Counted from the stretch's first letter, positions 43,601 to 52,588 are shown. The stretch is 64,000 nucleotides of DNA from Acanthopleuribacter pedis (GCF_017377855.1 NZ_JAFREP010000002.1:124001-188000), one strand, 5' to 3'. Notes: generated by a model not told the origin, from the letters alone. Made by a program: numbers and translations.

Positions 43601-44437
43601 ATGGCACATCGTGCGTTTTTCGCATCCGAGGGTTACTTCGAGCAAGATGTAGCGCGGCGAAAAAAGAGTGTAGCCGAATTTGAGGCGTCGGTGCGCGAGG
43701 CGGAGGAAAACAACGGCGACACCGCCTTGTACCTCTATCCGCTGTTCATCCGCCGTTATAAATTGGCGGTTTCGTTGTATTCAGCCGGCGGAAACCTGGA
43801 CGAGGTCAAACAGTTGTTTGCCGAGTGTCTCAAAGCGTTGTGCGCCTACCAACAGAGTCCCGGTTTTCAACCGCTTGACTTAAACGATTTAGAACAATAT
43901 ACCTATGCCGTTGAGATCCTTGCTTTAGGGCTTTTGTTCGACGTACCGCGCGAATGGTTCGAAGCCGTGGTTAAGGTGGTTGAGGCCGCCCCGGCCGGCA
44001 AAACACCGCCTCGTGACTTTGTGTTGGATTTCCTGATTTCCTGCTGGGACGCCGGCCGCGAGCCGGTCGAAACCCTGCTCCATCCCGAGCCCTACGAAGC
44101 CCTTAAAGATGTTTGCCAGGTTGAAAACGACGATGACCGCCTTTTGGCCGTGCTGCGGTTTTTGGATCGCTACCGCGAGGGCACTGAGTCCTTGCCTTGG
44201 AGCCAATCCCACATGGATAACGACGGCCAATATTTCGGCTTTTGGTCCTTTGCCCTGGCCGCGGTGGTCCACGAACTGGGTTTCAGCGATGAAGCTTTTG
44301 CGATGAACATGCTGTACCCCGGCGACCTGGCCGGCCACCGCGATCCCGATTTGGGTGTCCAGGTGGAACCCCCGGAAATCACCCCCCCGGAGATCGCCAA
44401 ACCCTCGATGGAACTCGGCGTTTCCCTTGAGGATTAG
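43601..44437 (+). CDS. DUF1910/DUF1911 (PoNi-like) immunity protein
   Basis: The product has 278 residues, acidic and alpha-helical. The N-terminal part (RRKKSVAEFEASVREAE, then YKLAVSLYSAGG, about 20-70) matches DUF1910; the C-terminal part (GQYFGFWSFALAAVVHELGFSDE, about 210-232, then YPGDLAGH) matches DUF1911. Members of this pair neutralise PoNe-type DNase effectors of T6SS and related systems. GGGAGG lies 8 bases before the ATG. Its cognate toxin is not adjacent: the gene diverges from vgrG, so it may protect against an effector encoded elsewhere or in other strains. Confidence 0.75.
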   Translation: MAHRAFFASEGYFEQDVARRKKSVAEFEASVREAEENNGDTALYLYPLFIRRYKLAVSLYSAGGNLDEVKQLFAECLKALCAYQQSPGFQPLDLNDLEQYTYAVEILALGLLFDVPREWFEAVVKVVEAAPAGKTPPRDFVLDFLISCWDAGREPVETLLHPEPYEALKDVCQVENDDDRLLAVLRFLDRYREGTESLPWSQSHMDNDGQYFGFWSFALAAVVHELGFSDEAFAMNMLYPGDLAGHRDPDLGVQVEPPEITPPEIAKPSMELGVSLED

Positions 44438-44538
44438 GCCGGCCTAAGCACGCGCTTGGGTCGCCGCCGTTCTCTTTTTGGTTGGGCTCAGGTATTTTTG
44501 AGCAAAGCCTTTTTGAATACGCCTTTGGGAGGTGCCGC

Positions 44539-45075
44539 GTGGAACTGGACTTGGTGTGGATTTACCGACGCGTCGGTGTCAACGAACGCTTGGCGGCAGA
44601 GAAGGCGCACCTTGCCGGCCGCTTGTTGACCAATTGGAATTGTCCCCACGGGTTCCACCCAAAACACTGCAAGAAAACGCCGTTGAAGAAAGCGCCAAAG
44701 CAGTGGGCACGCGATCAGGGATGGCCGACGCCTTTGCTGGGTTTTGAAAAGCAGTTCCTTGAAACCTTACTGTCGGACGACGACCACTTTCGGCTTGGCT
44801 TGGATAAGGGCGGCGTGGAACTCTTTGTGCCTATCAAAGAATGGGTGGTGCCCGACAAGGACGTCGCCACATGGGAACGGGAAAACAAGGACCCCAAAAA
44901 TTGGGATGCTTTGGCTGGGAATTTTCGGGTGTTGTGCCAAATCCTCAATCACGGCGTGCCTGTCGTGGTTGCGGGCCGGACCTACACCAGCAGCGGAACC
45001 TTTTACCGTGATTTTGTGATGAAAGGGTATCGCAACCTAGAAGAGGGTGCCGACCTGTTTATTTTGGCGCCTTAA
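44539..45075 (+). CDS. hypothetical protein, 178 aa
   Basis: This is a soluble protein with no signal peptide, rich in Trp, Lys and Asp. A basic segment with HGFHPKHCKKTPLKKAPK near residue 40 is followed by a globular-looking part ending in YRNLEEGADLFILAP. I chose the GTG at 44539 because GGGAGG lies 6 bases upstream; the TTG at 44482 has no site. It lies 100 bases after the DUF1911 gene on the same strand and could be part of that immunity locus. No family was recognised. Its end overlaps the AraC gene by 4 bases tail to tail. Confidence 0.6.
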   Translation: MELDLVWIYRRVGVNERLAAEKAHLAGRLLTNWNCPHGFHPKHCKKTPLKKAPKQWARDQGWPTPLLGFEKQFLETLLSDDDHFRLGLDKGGVELFVPIKEWVVPDKDVATWERENKDPKNWDALAGNFRVLCQILNHGVPVVVAGRTYTSSGTFYRDFVMKGYRNLEEGADLFILAP

Positions 45076-45890
45076 TCCCGCGGGTGTTGGTTTCGGCGTA
45101 GGTAGGCGGTCGGCGTGTGCCCGGTAAGCGCCTTAAAATCTTTGATGAAATGGGCCTGATCGCTGTAACCCAGTGTGTAGGCCAAATCGGTCCAATTGGG
45201 GGGCGCGGTTTCGCATTGGGCCAAGGCCTCGTGGAGGCGGTACTTTTTAATGACCCACTTGGGACCGATACCCACGAATTTTTGAAACAAACGTTGCAGT
45301 CGGCGTTTGGAGACAGCGAAATGGTCGGCGATTTGGTCGACCTTGGTTACCTCGGGATGGGCGGCGATCCAGTGAGTGATTTCCGTTGCGAGGCGCACCT
45401 CATCGGTGACCCCCGCCCGGTCGGGCTGTTGCGCCTTGAGGAAGCGTTCCAAATGGTGGACTTGTTCCGCGTGGGTGGCGCCGGAAAGCACAGCGTTTTC
45501 TAGGTCGTTGAAGGCGGCGCCGAACAGGTGCGCGGGGGGCAGCGTTTGGTCGGTTAGGGAGGTGATCGGTTTCTTAAGAAACGGATAAAAACCGCCGGGA
45601 TGGAATTTGACCCCGATGACACGGCCCTCACCCTCCAAAATCCGGGTGTAGCGACGGGTGACCACGCCCACGATCTCGCTCCGGCCCTGTTCAATCACCA
45701 GATGGACGTTGGGGTGGGGGATGTTTTCCTGCACTTGAGGTTCGCGCCCGCGTAAATCCCAGCCCACCAACCAATAACGTTCGATGTACGGCGCCAGTGC
45801 CGGGGAGGGCGGGATACGGGTTAAGTTGTAGTTATCGCGACCGCGCGCCAGGTGCAACACGCCGCGAATTTCCTGGTGGTTTGGGGCCAT
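45072..45890 (-). CDS. AraC-family transcriptional regulator
   Basis: The product has 272 residues. The C-terminal 100 carry the two helix-turn-helix motifs of the AraC family: VDQIADHFAVSKRRLQRLFQ (about 193-212) and the second motif with DLAYTLGYSDQAHFIKDFK (about 236-254), followed by TGHTPTAYLRR. The N-terminal part resembles the sensor domain of AraC proteins with a pro-rich PPSPALAPYIERYW start. I chose the ATG at 45890 because GAGG lies 5 bases before it. It diverges from the small DUF3224 gene and may regulate that gene. Confidence 0.85.
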   Translation of the reverse strand: MAPNHQEIRGVLHLARGRDNYNLTRIPPSPALAPYIERYWLVGWDLRGREPQVQENIPHPNVHLVIEQGRSEIVGVVTRRYTRILEGEGRVIGVKFHPGGFYPFLKKPITSLTDQTLPPAHLFGAAFNDLENAVLSGATHAEQVHHLERFLKAQQPDRAGVTDEVRLATEITHWIAAHPEVTKVDQIADHFAVSKRRLQRLFQKFVGIGPKWVIKKYRLHEALAQCETAPPNWTDLAYTLGYSDQAHFIKDFKALTGHTPTAYLRRNQHPRD

Positions 45891-46070
45891 GCCGACCTCG
45901 GTTCGTCGCGTTTTTACAATACCGGCCGATGGCCGCCGTCTTAAATTAACACGCATGCCGGGTACCGGCACCATTTCAGGAGGTGGCGTGTGATTGTTAC
46001 CGCAACATGGCTGGCAACGGCGATTTTTTTGGGTTCCGGTGTTGAGGGCGACCACCAAAGGGGAGTTTTG

Positions 46071-46463
46071 ATGGCGAAGGGTTCTTTTGAGGTGCGGTTG
46101 AAACCGCTGGAATGTTCGATGACGGGTGAAGCAGGCGTGGTGTTGGGTCGGATGGGTTTTGACAAAACCTTTTCCGGCGACCTAGAAGGGGTTGGTGTCG
46201 GCGAAATGCTAAGCGCGCGAACCTCGGTAAAGTCCTCGGCGGCATATGTGGCGATGGAACAGATTAGCGGTCGCCTCGACGGGAAAAGCGGTAGTTTTGT
46301 GGTGCAGCATGCCGCCACCATGCACGAGGGTGAACAGCGGCAGACACTGGAGGTGGTGCCCAACTCCGGGTCGGGGGAACTCGCCGGAATCGAGGGCACG
46401 ATGAAAATCATCATCAAGGACGGCCTTCACTTCTACGAAATGCACTACCGACTCCCCCAGTGA
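46071..46463 (+). CDS. DUF3224 family protein
   Basis: The product has 130 residues, cytoplasmic. The family pattern is clear: MAKGSFEVRLKPLE, then GRMGFDKTFSGDLEG, VAMEQISGRLDGKSGSFVVQH and the closing LAGIEGTMKI with HFYEMHYRL. DUF3224 proteins are small beta-barrels of unknown role, often next to an AraC or TetR regulator. GGGGAG lies 5 bases before the ATG at 46071, so I prefer this start to the longer GTG frame at 45990. It is divergent from the AraC gene. Confidence 0.8.
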   Translation: MAKGSFEVRLKPLECSMTGEAGVVLGRMGFDKTFSGDLEGVGVGEMLSARTSVKSSAAYVAMEQISGRLDGKSGSFVVQHAATMHEGEQRQTLEVVPNSGSGELAGIEGTMKIIIKDGLHFYEMHYRLPQ

Positions 46464-46726
46464 TGGGTCCGGGTCTCGACGGTTGGGCGCCTTTTCTCCG
46501 TCGAGATCCTTGACGCGGCTTGAACTTTCGGGGTTGTGCGCTTTTATCTGGTGTGAATTGAGGATAACTGAAGAGGGTTCGGTTGTTGATTAAGTGGTTC
46601 TAATAGAGGTGGTTAGTTCGAAGTTAGAAATGATAATCGGCCGCGCTTTTTCTGCTGCAACGCCGGGTGATTTCATGTAATTTAGCTGAGGATTTATACA
46701 AAAATTGCAGGTGTTGAGGTAAGGCC

Positions 46727-47317
46727 ATGCCTGTGCATTACGGTTACCTTGAAGAAACCATGCTTGGCTCTTCAAGCACTCAGTTAAGCGAACTAATTTC
46801 GCGCACCTTGGGCTCACCCGAATATCGAGAACCCTGGAGTTCCGAAAAGTTAGCCAAGCGATTGCTTCTTTCGATTCGTTCCGGCGTGGTTGTTCTGGCT
46901 TTTAGCGCCGACGGCCGCATCATCGGGGCCGCCCTGGGTTTCCCGACGGCCTTGCTCGATTTGGCATTGCCTTTTTCTCGGTTTTGGCCCCACCTAAAGG
47001 CCGAAGATGCGTTTTATTGCGCCGGGCTTTTTGTCTCACCCTTCATGCAGTCCCAAGGGATCGGCACCGAATTGGTGCGTCGGCGACAATCCTTTTTCTT
47101 TCGCAAGGGGTTTGCTTCATTCGTGGGGATGACCAATACCACGGGTGGTCAGTTGGCGTTATACCGAAGACTTGGTTACCAAATTGGGTCCACGGCGATT
47201 CAGGATCCCAGTCTAAGGAACCCGAAATTTGTGTTTAGTGGCAAAACCCAGGACCTTCACGCGGATCTGGTTCCCCCACCCATCCCGTTACCGCCGGCTT
47301 GCACGTTGCCTGGATAA
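46727..47317 (+). CDS. GNAT-family N-acetyltransferase
   Basis: The product has 196 residues. The acetyl-CoA binding motif A is present: LFVSPFMQSQGIGTELVRR (about 100-118), with QSQGIG standing for R/Q-x-x-G-x-G/A. Motif B (ALYRRLGYQIGST, about 145-157) follows. The substrate is unknown. AGGTAAGG precedes the ATG. It is isolated, converging with the kinase gene on the other strand, and its upstream 260 bases show no gene. Confidence 0.75.
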   Translation: MPVHYGYLEETMLGSSSTQLSELISRTLGSPEYREPWSSEKLAKRLLLSIRSGVVVLAFSADGRIIGAALGFPTALLDLALPFSRFWPHLKAEDAFYCAGLFVSPFMQSQGIGTELVRRRQSFFFRKGFASFVGMTNTTGGQLALYRRLGYQIGSTAIQDPSLRNPKFVFSGKTQDLHADLVPPPIPLPPACTLPG

Positions 47318-47340
47318 ACCTTTCTAAATAAGGTGCTTAA

Positions 47341-49938
47341 TTACGGCTGTGGTTTGTCTTCTTGCGGGATCCACGCTTTGGTTACCGCGCGGGCCTCATC
47401 GTGTTTGCCCGCGCGTTTGAGGATGCCCACGAGGGTTTTCGCGACTTCCACCACATTTTTGGCGTCCCTCCCCAAGCGGGCACTCATTTTCGCCAAAATC
47501 TCTCGCGCCAAGCGCTCCGCCTTTTCCGTTTCACCGCCTGCACCCAACATGTAGGCCAAGTTGTTGCCGCTGTTGAGGGTGCTGGGATGGTCCGGGCCGA
47601 GCAATTTTATTTTTTGACGGTAAATTTGCTCTTGAAGGCGGGCCGCCTCCCCGTGCCGTTTTTGATACCAAAGCGCCAAACACAGGTTGTTTTTGGTACC
47701 CAGCACCAAGCTGTGGTCTTCGCCGACCCGTTTGATTTGGCGTGGCAAGAGCCCGCGGTACAAGGCCTCGGCCTCCGCATACCGTTTCAAACCCAGCAGC
47801 GAACGCCCCAATTGCGCGGTGGAATTCAGGTTGCGCGGATGATCTTCGCCCAAAACCTGCGCCCCGCGCAGCACCACCTCGGCCAGGAGGTCGTGGGCCT
47901 CGTCGTGACGGTTTTGTCTGGCCAGATTACGGCCGAGGTTGTGCATCGAAACCAGTGTTTTGGGATGATCGCTGCCGAATTGCTTGGTTCTCAGTGCAAG
48001 GATGTTGCGGTGAATCTCTTCCGCTTCCCCGTGGCGTCCCAAGTCGGTCAACAGTACCGCTTGGCTGTCCATGGCGTTTTGGGTAGCTTCGTTTTCGGCC
48101 CCCAACACCTCGGTACGCAGGGTGACGACCTGGACCATTTTGGCCAAGGCTTCTTGTGGGTTGCCGCTCGCGTGGCGGTCCAGCGCAAGTTCCGACAAGG
48201 CGCGGAGCGCCAGGGGATGGCGCGCACCCTGGCCGTCGACCAGTTGCTTGTAAAGGGCACGGTGAACGGCTTCCGCGGCGGCGGGGTTGCCGGTGACGCG
48301 ATCCAGGTTGGCCAACAACAATTGACTTTCGAGGCTGTCCAAGTGGTCCGCGCCCAGGGCGTTGGATCGGATCCGCTGTGCGTTTTCCAAGCAGGCGCGT
48401 GCCGGTTCGAATTGGCCGAGCTTGGTATAACTCCGGCCCATCACATGGTACACATGAGCTTGGGTGAGGGGATCGATGGAATCCTCCTCGCGCAGGCGAA
48501 CCCGGAAGCTGTCCAACAAATCGAGCAAACGGGTTTCATAACCCCGTTCCCCCGGCTCGACCGAGGTCAAAAAATCTTCCAACAAGGCCAGCGAATGTTT
48601 GGCCCGTGTTGCTTCCTGCACGGCGGTTGCTTGGCTTTGACGGGCTTGCACCAATCCGTTGACGGCCATGGCGGTGCCGGCGACCAGCGCCGCCATCACC
48701 GCGCCGGTTGTGGCGAAGAGGACGCGGTTGCGTTGCAGCCATTTGCGCACACGGTAAGCGCGGCTGTCGGGCGCGGCCTCGATGGGACGGAAGCCGCGGA
48801 AGGCGTGGATGTCGGCCAGCAAATCGCTGACGCCGGCGTAGCGTTGATCGCGGTTCTTGGCCAGGGCTTTTGCGATGATCCAGTCGATATCCTGTTTCAA
48901 ATAAGCGATTAACGCGCGGGGTTGGGTGCCGCGGCGGCGTGCCGCCTCGCGCTGTTTGTCGCGCTGCCAACCGGCCAGGCGTGTGCTTGCCGGCGGCGCG
49001 GCCTGCTCGCGAATCAACACCAAGGCTTCTTGCCACGGTTGTTGTCTTAGTGTCGCCACCGGAATCGGCAAACTTCCCGTCATCAGCTCAAACAGAATCA
49101 CGCCCAGGCTGTAAATGTCGGCGCGCACGTCGATGTCCTGGTTCTGGTGTTGCGTTTGTTCGGGGCTCATGTAACCCAGGGTTCCAATGGCAGAGCCCAC
49201 CATGGTTTCCGGGTTTTGGTTATGAGGTGAAGCGGCCTCGGGCGGCATGGGCGTCAACAGTGATTTGGCAATGCCGAAATCAATGATTTTGGGGACCACC
49301 ACGTCCTCGGTCTGCTGGACCAGAATGTTGGCGGGTTTGAGGTCGCGGTGAATGGCGCCTTTTTGGTGGGAGTAGCGCACCGCCTCGCAGATCTGCACAA
49401 AAAGGTCGAGGCGTCGTCCCGGCGTGAATTGGTGTTCGTCACAAAAGGCCGTTAAGCTTTCGCCCTGAATGTACTCCATGGCGAAGTAGGGCCGGCCGCT
49501 CGCGGTTACGCCGGCGTCGTAGAGCTGCGCGATGTAGGGATGGCTCATGTTGGCCAGCATCTGTTTTTCCTGGTTAAACCGCTTCAAAACCAGATGGGTA
49601 TTCATGCCGGGTTTAATGATTTTCAGCGCGACCCGGCGTTCGACCGGTTCGGTTTGGTCGGCCAAATAAACCACGCCACAACCGCCTTCGCCCAGCAAGG
49701 CCCCGATCTGGTAGGGGCCCACGCGGCGGTCGTCCTCGCCGACGGCGGGGTTGGTTTTGGCCAGTAAGAAATCCTGTTCCGCCGCATTGGCGTCGGAGCG
49801 CAACATGGCGCACACGGCTCGGAGCATCTTGGGGTCGTCGCCGCAGAGGCGGTTGACTGCCTTGGCTTGTTCATCCTTGGGCAAGTCGCAGACCTGTTGG
49901 AACACCGCGTCAATGCGCTCGAATTGATCCCAATCCAT
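47341..49938 (-). CDS. transmembrane Ser/Thr protein kinase with TPR repeats
   Basis: The product has 865 residues. Residues 74-360 form a bacterial Hanks-type kinase: glycine loop LLGEGGCGVV (81-90), Lys 106 in VALKIIK, HRDLKPAN (197-204), DFG (220-222), then GTLGYMSPEQ and DVRADIYSLGVILFEL. A transmembrane helix follows near 405-425 (ATTGAVMAALVAGTAMAV). The C-terminal part (about 470-840) consists of TPR_10/TPR_12 repeats, such as HPKTLVSMHNLGRNLARQ. All catalytic residues are intact. A short N-terminal region carries the recurring DWDQFERIDAVF theme. It begins 6 bases after the sigma factor gene and belongs to its operon. Confidence 0.9.
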   Translation of the reverse strand: MDWDQFERIDAVFQQVCDLPKDEQAKAVNRLCGDDPKMLRAVCAMLRSDANAAEQDFLLAKTNPAVGEDDRRVGPYQIGALLGEGGCGVVYLADQTEPVERRVALKIIKPGMNTHLVLKRFNQEKQMLANMSHPYIAQLYDAGVTASGRPYFAMEYIQGESLTAFCDEHQFTPGRRLDLFVQICEAVRYSHQKGAIHRDLKPANILVQQTEDVVVPKIIDFGIAKSLLTPMPPEAASPHNQNPETMVGSAIGTLGYMSPEQTQHQNQDIDVRADIYSLGVILFELMTGSLPIPVATLRQQPWQEALVLIREQAAPPASTRLAGWQRDKQREAARRRGTQPRALIAYLKQDIDWIIAKALAKNRDQRYAGVSDLLADIHAFRGFRPIEAAPDSRAYRVRKWLQRNRVLFATTGAVMAALVAGTAMAVNGLVQARQSQATAVQEATRAKHSLALLEDFLTSVEPGERGYETRLLDLLDSFRVRLREEDSIDPLTQAHVYHVMGRSYTKLGQFEPARACLENAQRIRSNALGADHLDSLESQLLLANLDRVTGNPAAAEAVHRALYKQLVDGQGARHPLALRALSELALDRHASGNPQEALAKMVQVVTLRTEVLGAENEATQNAMDSQAVLLTDLGRHGEAEEIHRNILALRTKQFGSDHPKTLVSMHNLGRNLARQNRHDEAHDLLAEVVLRGAQVLGEDHPRNLNSTAQLGRSLLGLKRYAEAEALYRGLLPRQIKRVGEDHSLVLGTKNNLCLALWYQKRHGEAARLQEQIYRQKIKLLGPDHPSTLNSGNNLAYMLGAGGETEKAERLAREILAKMSARLGRDAKNVVEVAKTLVGILKRAGKHDEARAVTKAWIPQEDKPQP

Positions 49939-49944
49939 GGTGGG

Positions 49945-50532
49945 TTAGCTCAGGGCTTGGAAGAGCCAAGCACGGGCGGCGCGCCATTCGCGGCGGACCG
50001 TGGGGGCGGAGACCTTGAGCACCTCGGCCACCTCTTCCTCGGTGAGCCCGCCGTACACGCGCATTTCGACGATTTTGCCTTTGCGCGGGTCTTTTTCGCT
50101 GAGTTTTTGCAGCACGTCTTCGAGGGCCAGCACATCCACCTCGGGCGAGGGGAGCAGATCGTGCGCTTCATCGAAGGTGAGGTTGACCTCGCCGCCGCCG
50201 CGTTTCTGGGCTTTGCGGTTGCGCGCGTGGTTCAGCAAAATGCGGCGCATCACGGTGGCCGTGACGGCAAAAAAATGGGCGCGATCCTGCCAACGCATGC
50301 GGTCGTGTTCCACCATTTTAAAATAGGCCTCGTGGACAAGCGCGGTGGCGGAGAGGGTGTGGTTGGCGCGTTCATTGCGCAAGAAGTTGCGCGACATGGC
50401 TTTAAGCCGGGTGTAAACCAGGGGCAGCAGCTCGTCGAAGGCCTGCTGATCGCCTTGCTGCCAGGATTCGAGGAGTTGGGTGATGGCTTCGTCGTTCGGG
50501 GGGGAGGCGGACACGGCAAACCTACTTGTCAT
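49945..50532 (-). CDS. ECF-type RNA polymerase sigma factor (kinase-linked)
   Basis: The product has 195 residues. Region 2 (AFDELLPLVYTRLKAMSRNFL, about 31-51) and the region 4 helix-turn-helix (LTEEEVAEVLKVSAPTVRREWRAARAWL, about 162-189) are clear; SATALVHEAYFKM and RNRKAQKRGGG are hallmarks of the ECF subfamily found next to Ser/Thr kinases. No anti-sigma gene is adjacent. The partner kinase gene 6 bases downstream may phosphorylate and thus regulate it. A GTG or ATG near 50532 is the start. Confidence 0.9.
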   Translation of the reverse strand: MTSRFAVSASPPNDEAITQLLESWQQGDQQAFDELLPLVYTRLKAMSRNFLRNERANHTLSATALVHEAYFKMVEHDRMRWQDRAHFFAVTATVMRRILLNHARNRKAQKRGGGEVNLTFDEAHDLLPSPEVDVLALEDVLQKLSEKDPRKGKIVEMRVYGGLTEEEVAEVLKVSAPTVRREWRAARAWLFQALS

Positions 50533-50848
50533 CGAGATGCTGTTTCAACGGGGTTTGGGCGGCGGAAAACCGGGCGCGGTTTTACCGAATTCTAACCCAG
50601 GCGGCGGGCGAACACCATGGTCCGAAAGCCGACCTTTATCGCTGCTTATCGCTGATTGCCCTTGCGTGTGCGCCGTGTTTAGTGAAAAATACGGTTTTTT
50701 AGCGGGATCATGATCGGGTTGCGCCGTTTTTGGTTCCCTACGTTAAAGAAGGTGTTCGACCGATGTGGCCACTTCATGGTGTCCCGTTTATCTCTATTCC
50801 ATGACAATCGAGGGTGGGTAAAAACCATCCCAAATTATTGAGGTTATT
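50533..50848. other. divergent intergenic region
   Basis: About 315 bases lie between the sigma-factor gene and the secreted orphan gene, which read outward. No terminator, repeat or operator was recognised. Short frames here lack start signals. Confidence 0.4.
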
Positions 50849-51481
50849 ATGTTTGTTCGAATTCTTACTACTTGTGTTTTGGGGCTGTTGGTTTTGAGCC
50901 CCTGTGTCGCCCAGTTCGCCGAAACCAAGCCGCCCGTTTCGTTACCTGGATTAATCGCGGACGATTTTGACATTACCGACGGCCATGACGGTGATGGGTC
51001 TTGGACCCGGCTTTTTTTCACTTTGCATGACGTGGCCTCGGGGGTGGGCCTTGAGGTGACACTGATTTCCCGGCGGAGGGGACCCAATCCCGATACATGG
51101 TCCTACCAGTGCCGCATCGGTGGCGCCGAATTTTTCTTTTACAGCGAACCGGGGCGCGCGGGGCGTTGGCTTCATGTGACCGATGTCATCGATCCGGGTC
51201 CGCTGGATTTGACCGTGGTCGGCGAAGATGAGCTTCAGCGCGTCGTCGGCCGTGTGTGGCGCAGGCTTGTGGCGACCTACGGGGAAAACGTAATGCTGTC
51301 CATTCAGCAGCAGTTGCCGGGTATGGCGAACAACACCCGTGAGGACTGTCTGTGGACCGGCTTAAGGATTGTCGCGCAAGCGTTTGATTTGATGCGGTGT
51401 GACGGTTCAGACTGTATCAGCAAGGCTGAGGCCCTGGATGTGTTTGGGATTGTTCCTAACGTATGCATTGTCCACGAGTAA
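50849..51481 (+). CDS. secreted hypothetical protein, 210 aa
   Basis: A clear signal peptide (MFVRILTTCVLGLLVLSPCVAQ) is followed by about 188 residues of mixed alpha/beta character with five cysteines in the mature part. Near the C-terminus, DLMRCDGSDCISKAEALDVFG resembles a short calcium-loop-like segment. No family is recognised. GAGG lies 7 bases before the ATG. A hairpin (51509-51537) follows the stop. It is probably periplasmic or extracellular. Confidence 0.6.
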   Translation: MFVRILTTCVLGLLVLSPCVAQFAETKPPVSLPGLIADDFDITDGHDGDGSWTRLFFTLHDVASGVGLEVTLISRRRGPNPDTWSYQCRIGGAEFFFYSEPGRAGRWLHVTDVIDPGPLDLTVVGEDELQRVVGRVWRRLVATYGENVMLSIQQQLPGMANNTREDCLWTGLRIVAQAFDLMRCDGSDCISKAEALDVFGIVPNVCIVHE

Positions 51482-51508
51482 TTCTTGCCCTTTTATAATG
51501 TAAAGGAG

Positions 51509-51537
51509 ATCCTGGGAAGCTGGAAGTTTCCCGGGAT
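51509..51537. terminator. hairpin between convergent genes
   Basis: ATCCTGGGAA pairs with TTCCCGGGAT over 10 bases with one mismatch and a 9-base loop. It stands between the convergent ends of the secreted orphan gene (plus) and the deoxyribosyltransferase-like gene (minus). No U-tract follows on either strand, so it would be at best a weak, bidirectional terminator. Confidence 0.35.
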
Positions 51538-51541
51538 TCGT

Positions 51542-52012
51542 TTAGCCCGCGAGCCTGTTTCGCAGCGCGGCGATGCCCATGGGCAAACTATCGAAGCGCG
51601 GTAAACCGAATCGTTCAGCAACCAGGGCGACATTGCCGTGGCGCCAATAGGCGGGGGGACAGACGAGGGTGAGCGAGCCGCGGCGGGCGTGGAGGCCCAG
51701 CTCCAGCAAGGTGATCGGGGCTTTGCCGGCTGCCGTAAATACCATCAAGATGTGGTCGGCCGCCTCCAGCGCGTCCAGTTCCCAGGTGACCTGTTCGCGG
51801 AAACGCGGGTCCGCCGCGCTGTTGCGCCAGGTGTGATCCCAATCATCGCGGCGGGGATTCAGCAAGGTGATGGGGAGATCGGCGAGTTCGCGACAGACTT
51901 GGGCTTGCCAGTTTTCCGCCGCACCGTTGTCGATGGCGCCCGCGAGAAAGACGCGCGGTTGCGGTGAAGCCGCAAAAGGCGCCGGGGATTGGATGATGGT
52001 CGCCACGATCAC
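51542..52012 (-). CDS. nucleoside 2-deoxyribosyltransferase-like protein
   Basis: The product has 156 residues, cytoplasmic. It follows the pattern of the nucleoside 2-deoxyribosyltransferase-like family (PF15891-type): VFLAGAIDNG near 22, LLNPRRDDWDH near 50, EQVTWELDALEAADHILMVF with the candidate nucleophile and acids near 75-90, and LLELGLHARRG near 103. Members cleave or transfer N-glycosidic bonds of nucleosides. The start is a GTG directly next to the stop of the NADAR gene (51542-52012 and 52013-52588 abut), so the two are one transcript. Confidence 0.7.
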   Translation of the reverse strand: MIVATIIQSPAPFAASPQPRVFLAGAIDNGAAENWQAQVCRELADLPITLLNPRRDDWDHTWRNSAADPRFREQVTWELDALEAADHILMVFTAAGKAPITLLELGLHARRGSLTLVCPPAYWRHGNVALVAERFGLPRFDSLPMGIAALRNRLAG

Positions 52013-52588
52013 CTACCTGCTTTGCGAAGCCTGGCTTTGCAGTTGGTGCCGGACCGCGTGCAAGGCAAATCCCAGCAGGTTCAGGCCCTGCCATTGGAAG
52101 GGATCGGCGGCGGCGGGGTGGTCCTCGGCCAAACCAATGCCCCAAATACGGTCTTGGGGGCTGGCTTCCACCAGGATTTGATCGCCGGTACCGAGAATGA
52201 AATCGGTCAACTCGGGGCGGGCGCGAAACTTGGCCAGGTTACCGCGCACCACGATGTCAAAACGGTGTTTTTCCCAAATCGCGGGATCGAAGTTCTTCAC
52301 CTTGCGGCCCAAGGCTTTGGCTTTGCGGGGATCGGACCCTTCAATAACTTGTGCCTGAATGTCGCTGTCGCCGAACAACCGCGCCTTTTCGGCCATCATG
52401 AAGTGTTCGGCCGATGCGTAGGTAACGCCTTCGGCCTCAAAGGGTTCCCGCCACCATTGGCTAAAGCAGTTTTTGGAGACGGTGCCCTTTTTGCCTTTGC
52501 TGCCGCTCCAGAAAAACAGGTAACGGGGCGAGGCGCCTTGTTGAATCTGTTGTTTTAAGCTGTCCCAATCGAGGATGGGTGGTTGCAT
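52013..52588 (-). CDS. NADAR-family (YbiA-like) N-glycosidase
   Basis: The product has 191 residues. The YbiA/NADAR fold is clear: RYLFFWSG near 22, FSQWWREPFEAEGVTYASAEHFMMAEKARLFGD (read in parts, about 42-73), and GTGDQILVEASPQDRIWGIGL near 134-154. YbiA cleaves riboflavin intermediates, and other NADAR proteins remove ADP-ribose from nucleic acids. The Trp and Glu residues of the active site are retained. AGGAGG precedes the ATG. Because it is directly followed by a second glycosidase-like gene, a joint role in nucleotide repair, salvage or ADP-ribose chemistry is likely. Confidence 0.8.
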   Translation of the reverse strand: MQPPILDWDSLKQQIQQGASPRYLFFWSGSKGKKGTVSKNCFSQWWREPFEAEGVTYASAEHFMMAEKARLFGDSDIQAQVIEGSDPRKAKALGRKVKNFDPAIWEKHRFDIVVRGNLAKFRARPELTDFILGTGDQILVEASPQDRIWGIGLAEDHPAAADPFQWQGLNLLGFALHAVRHQLQSQASQSR

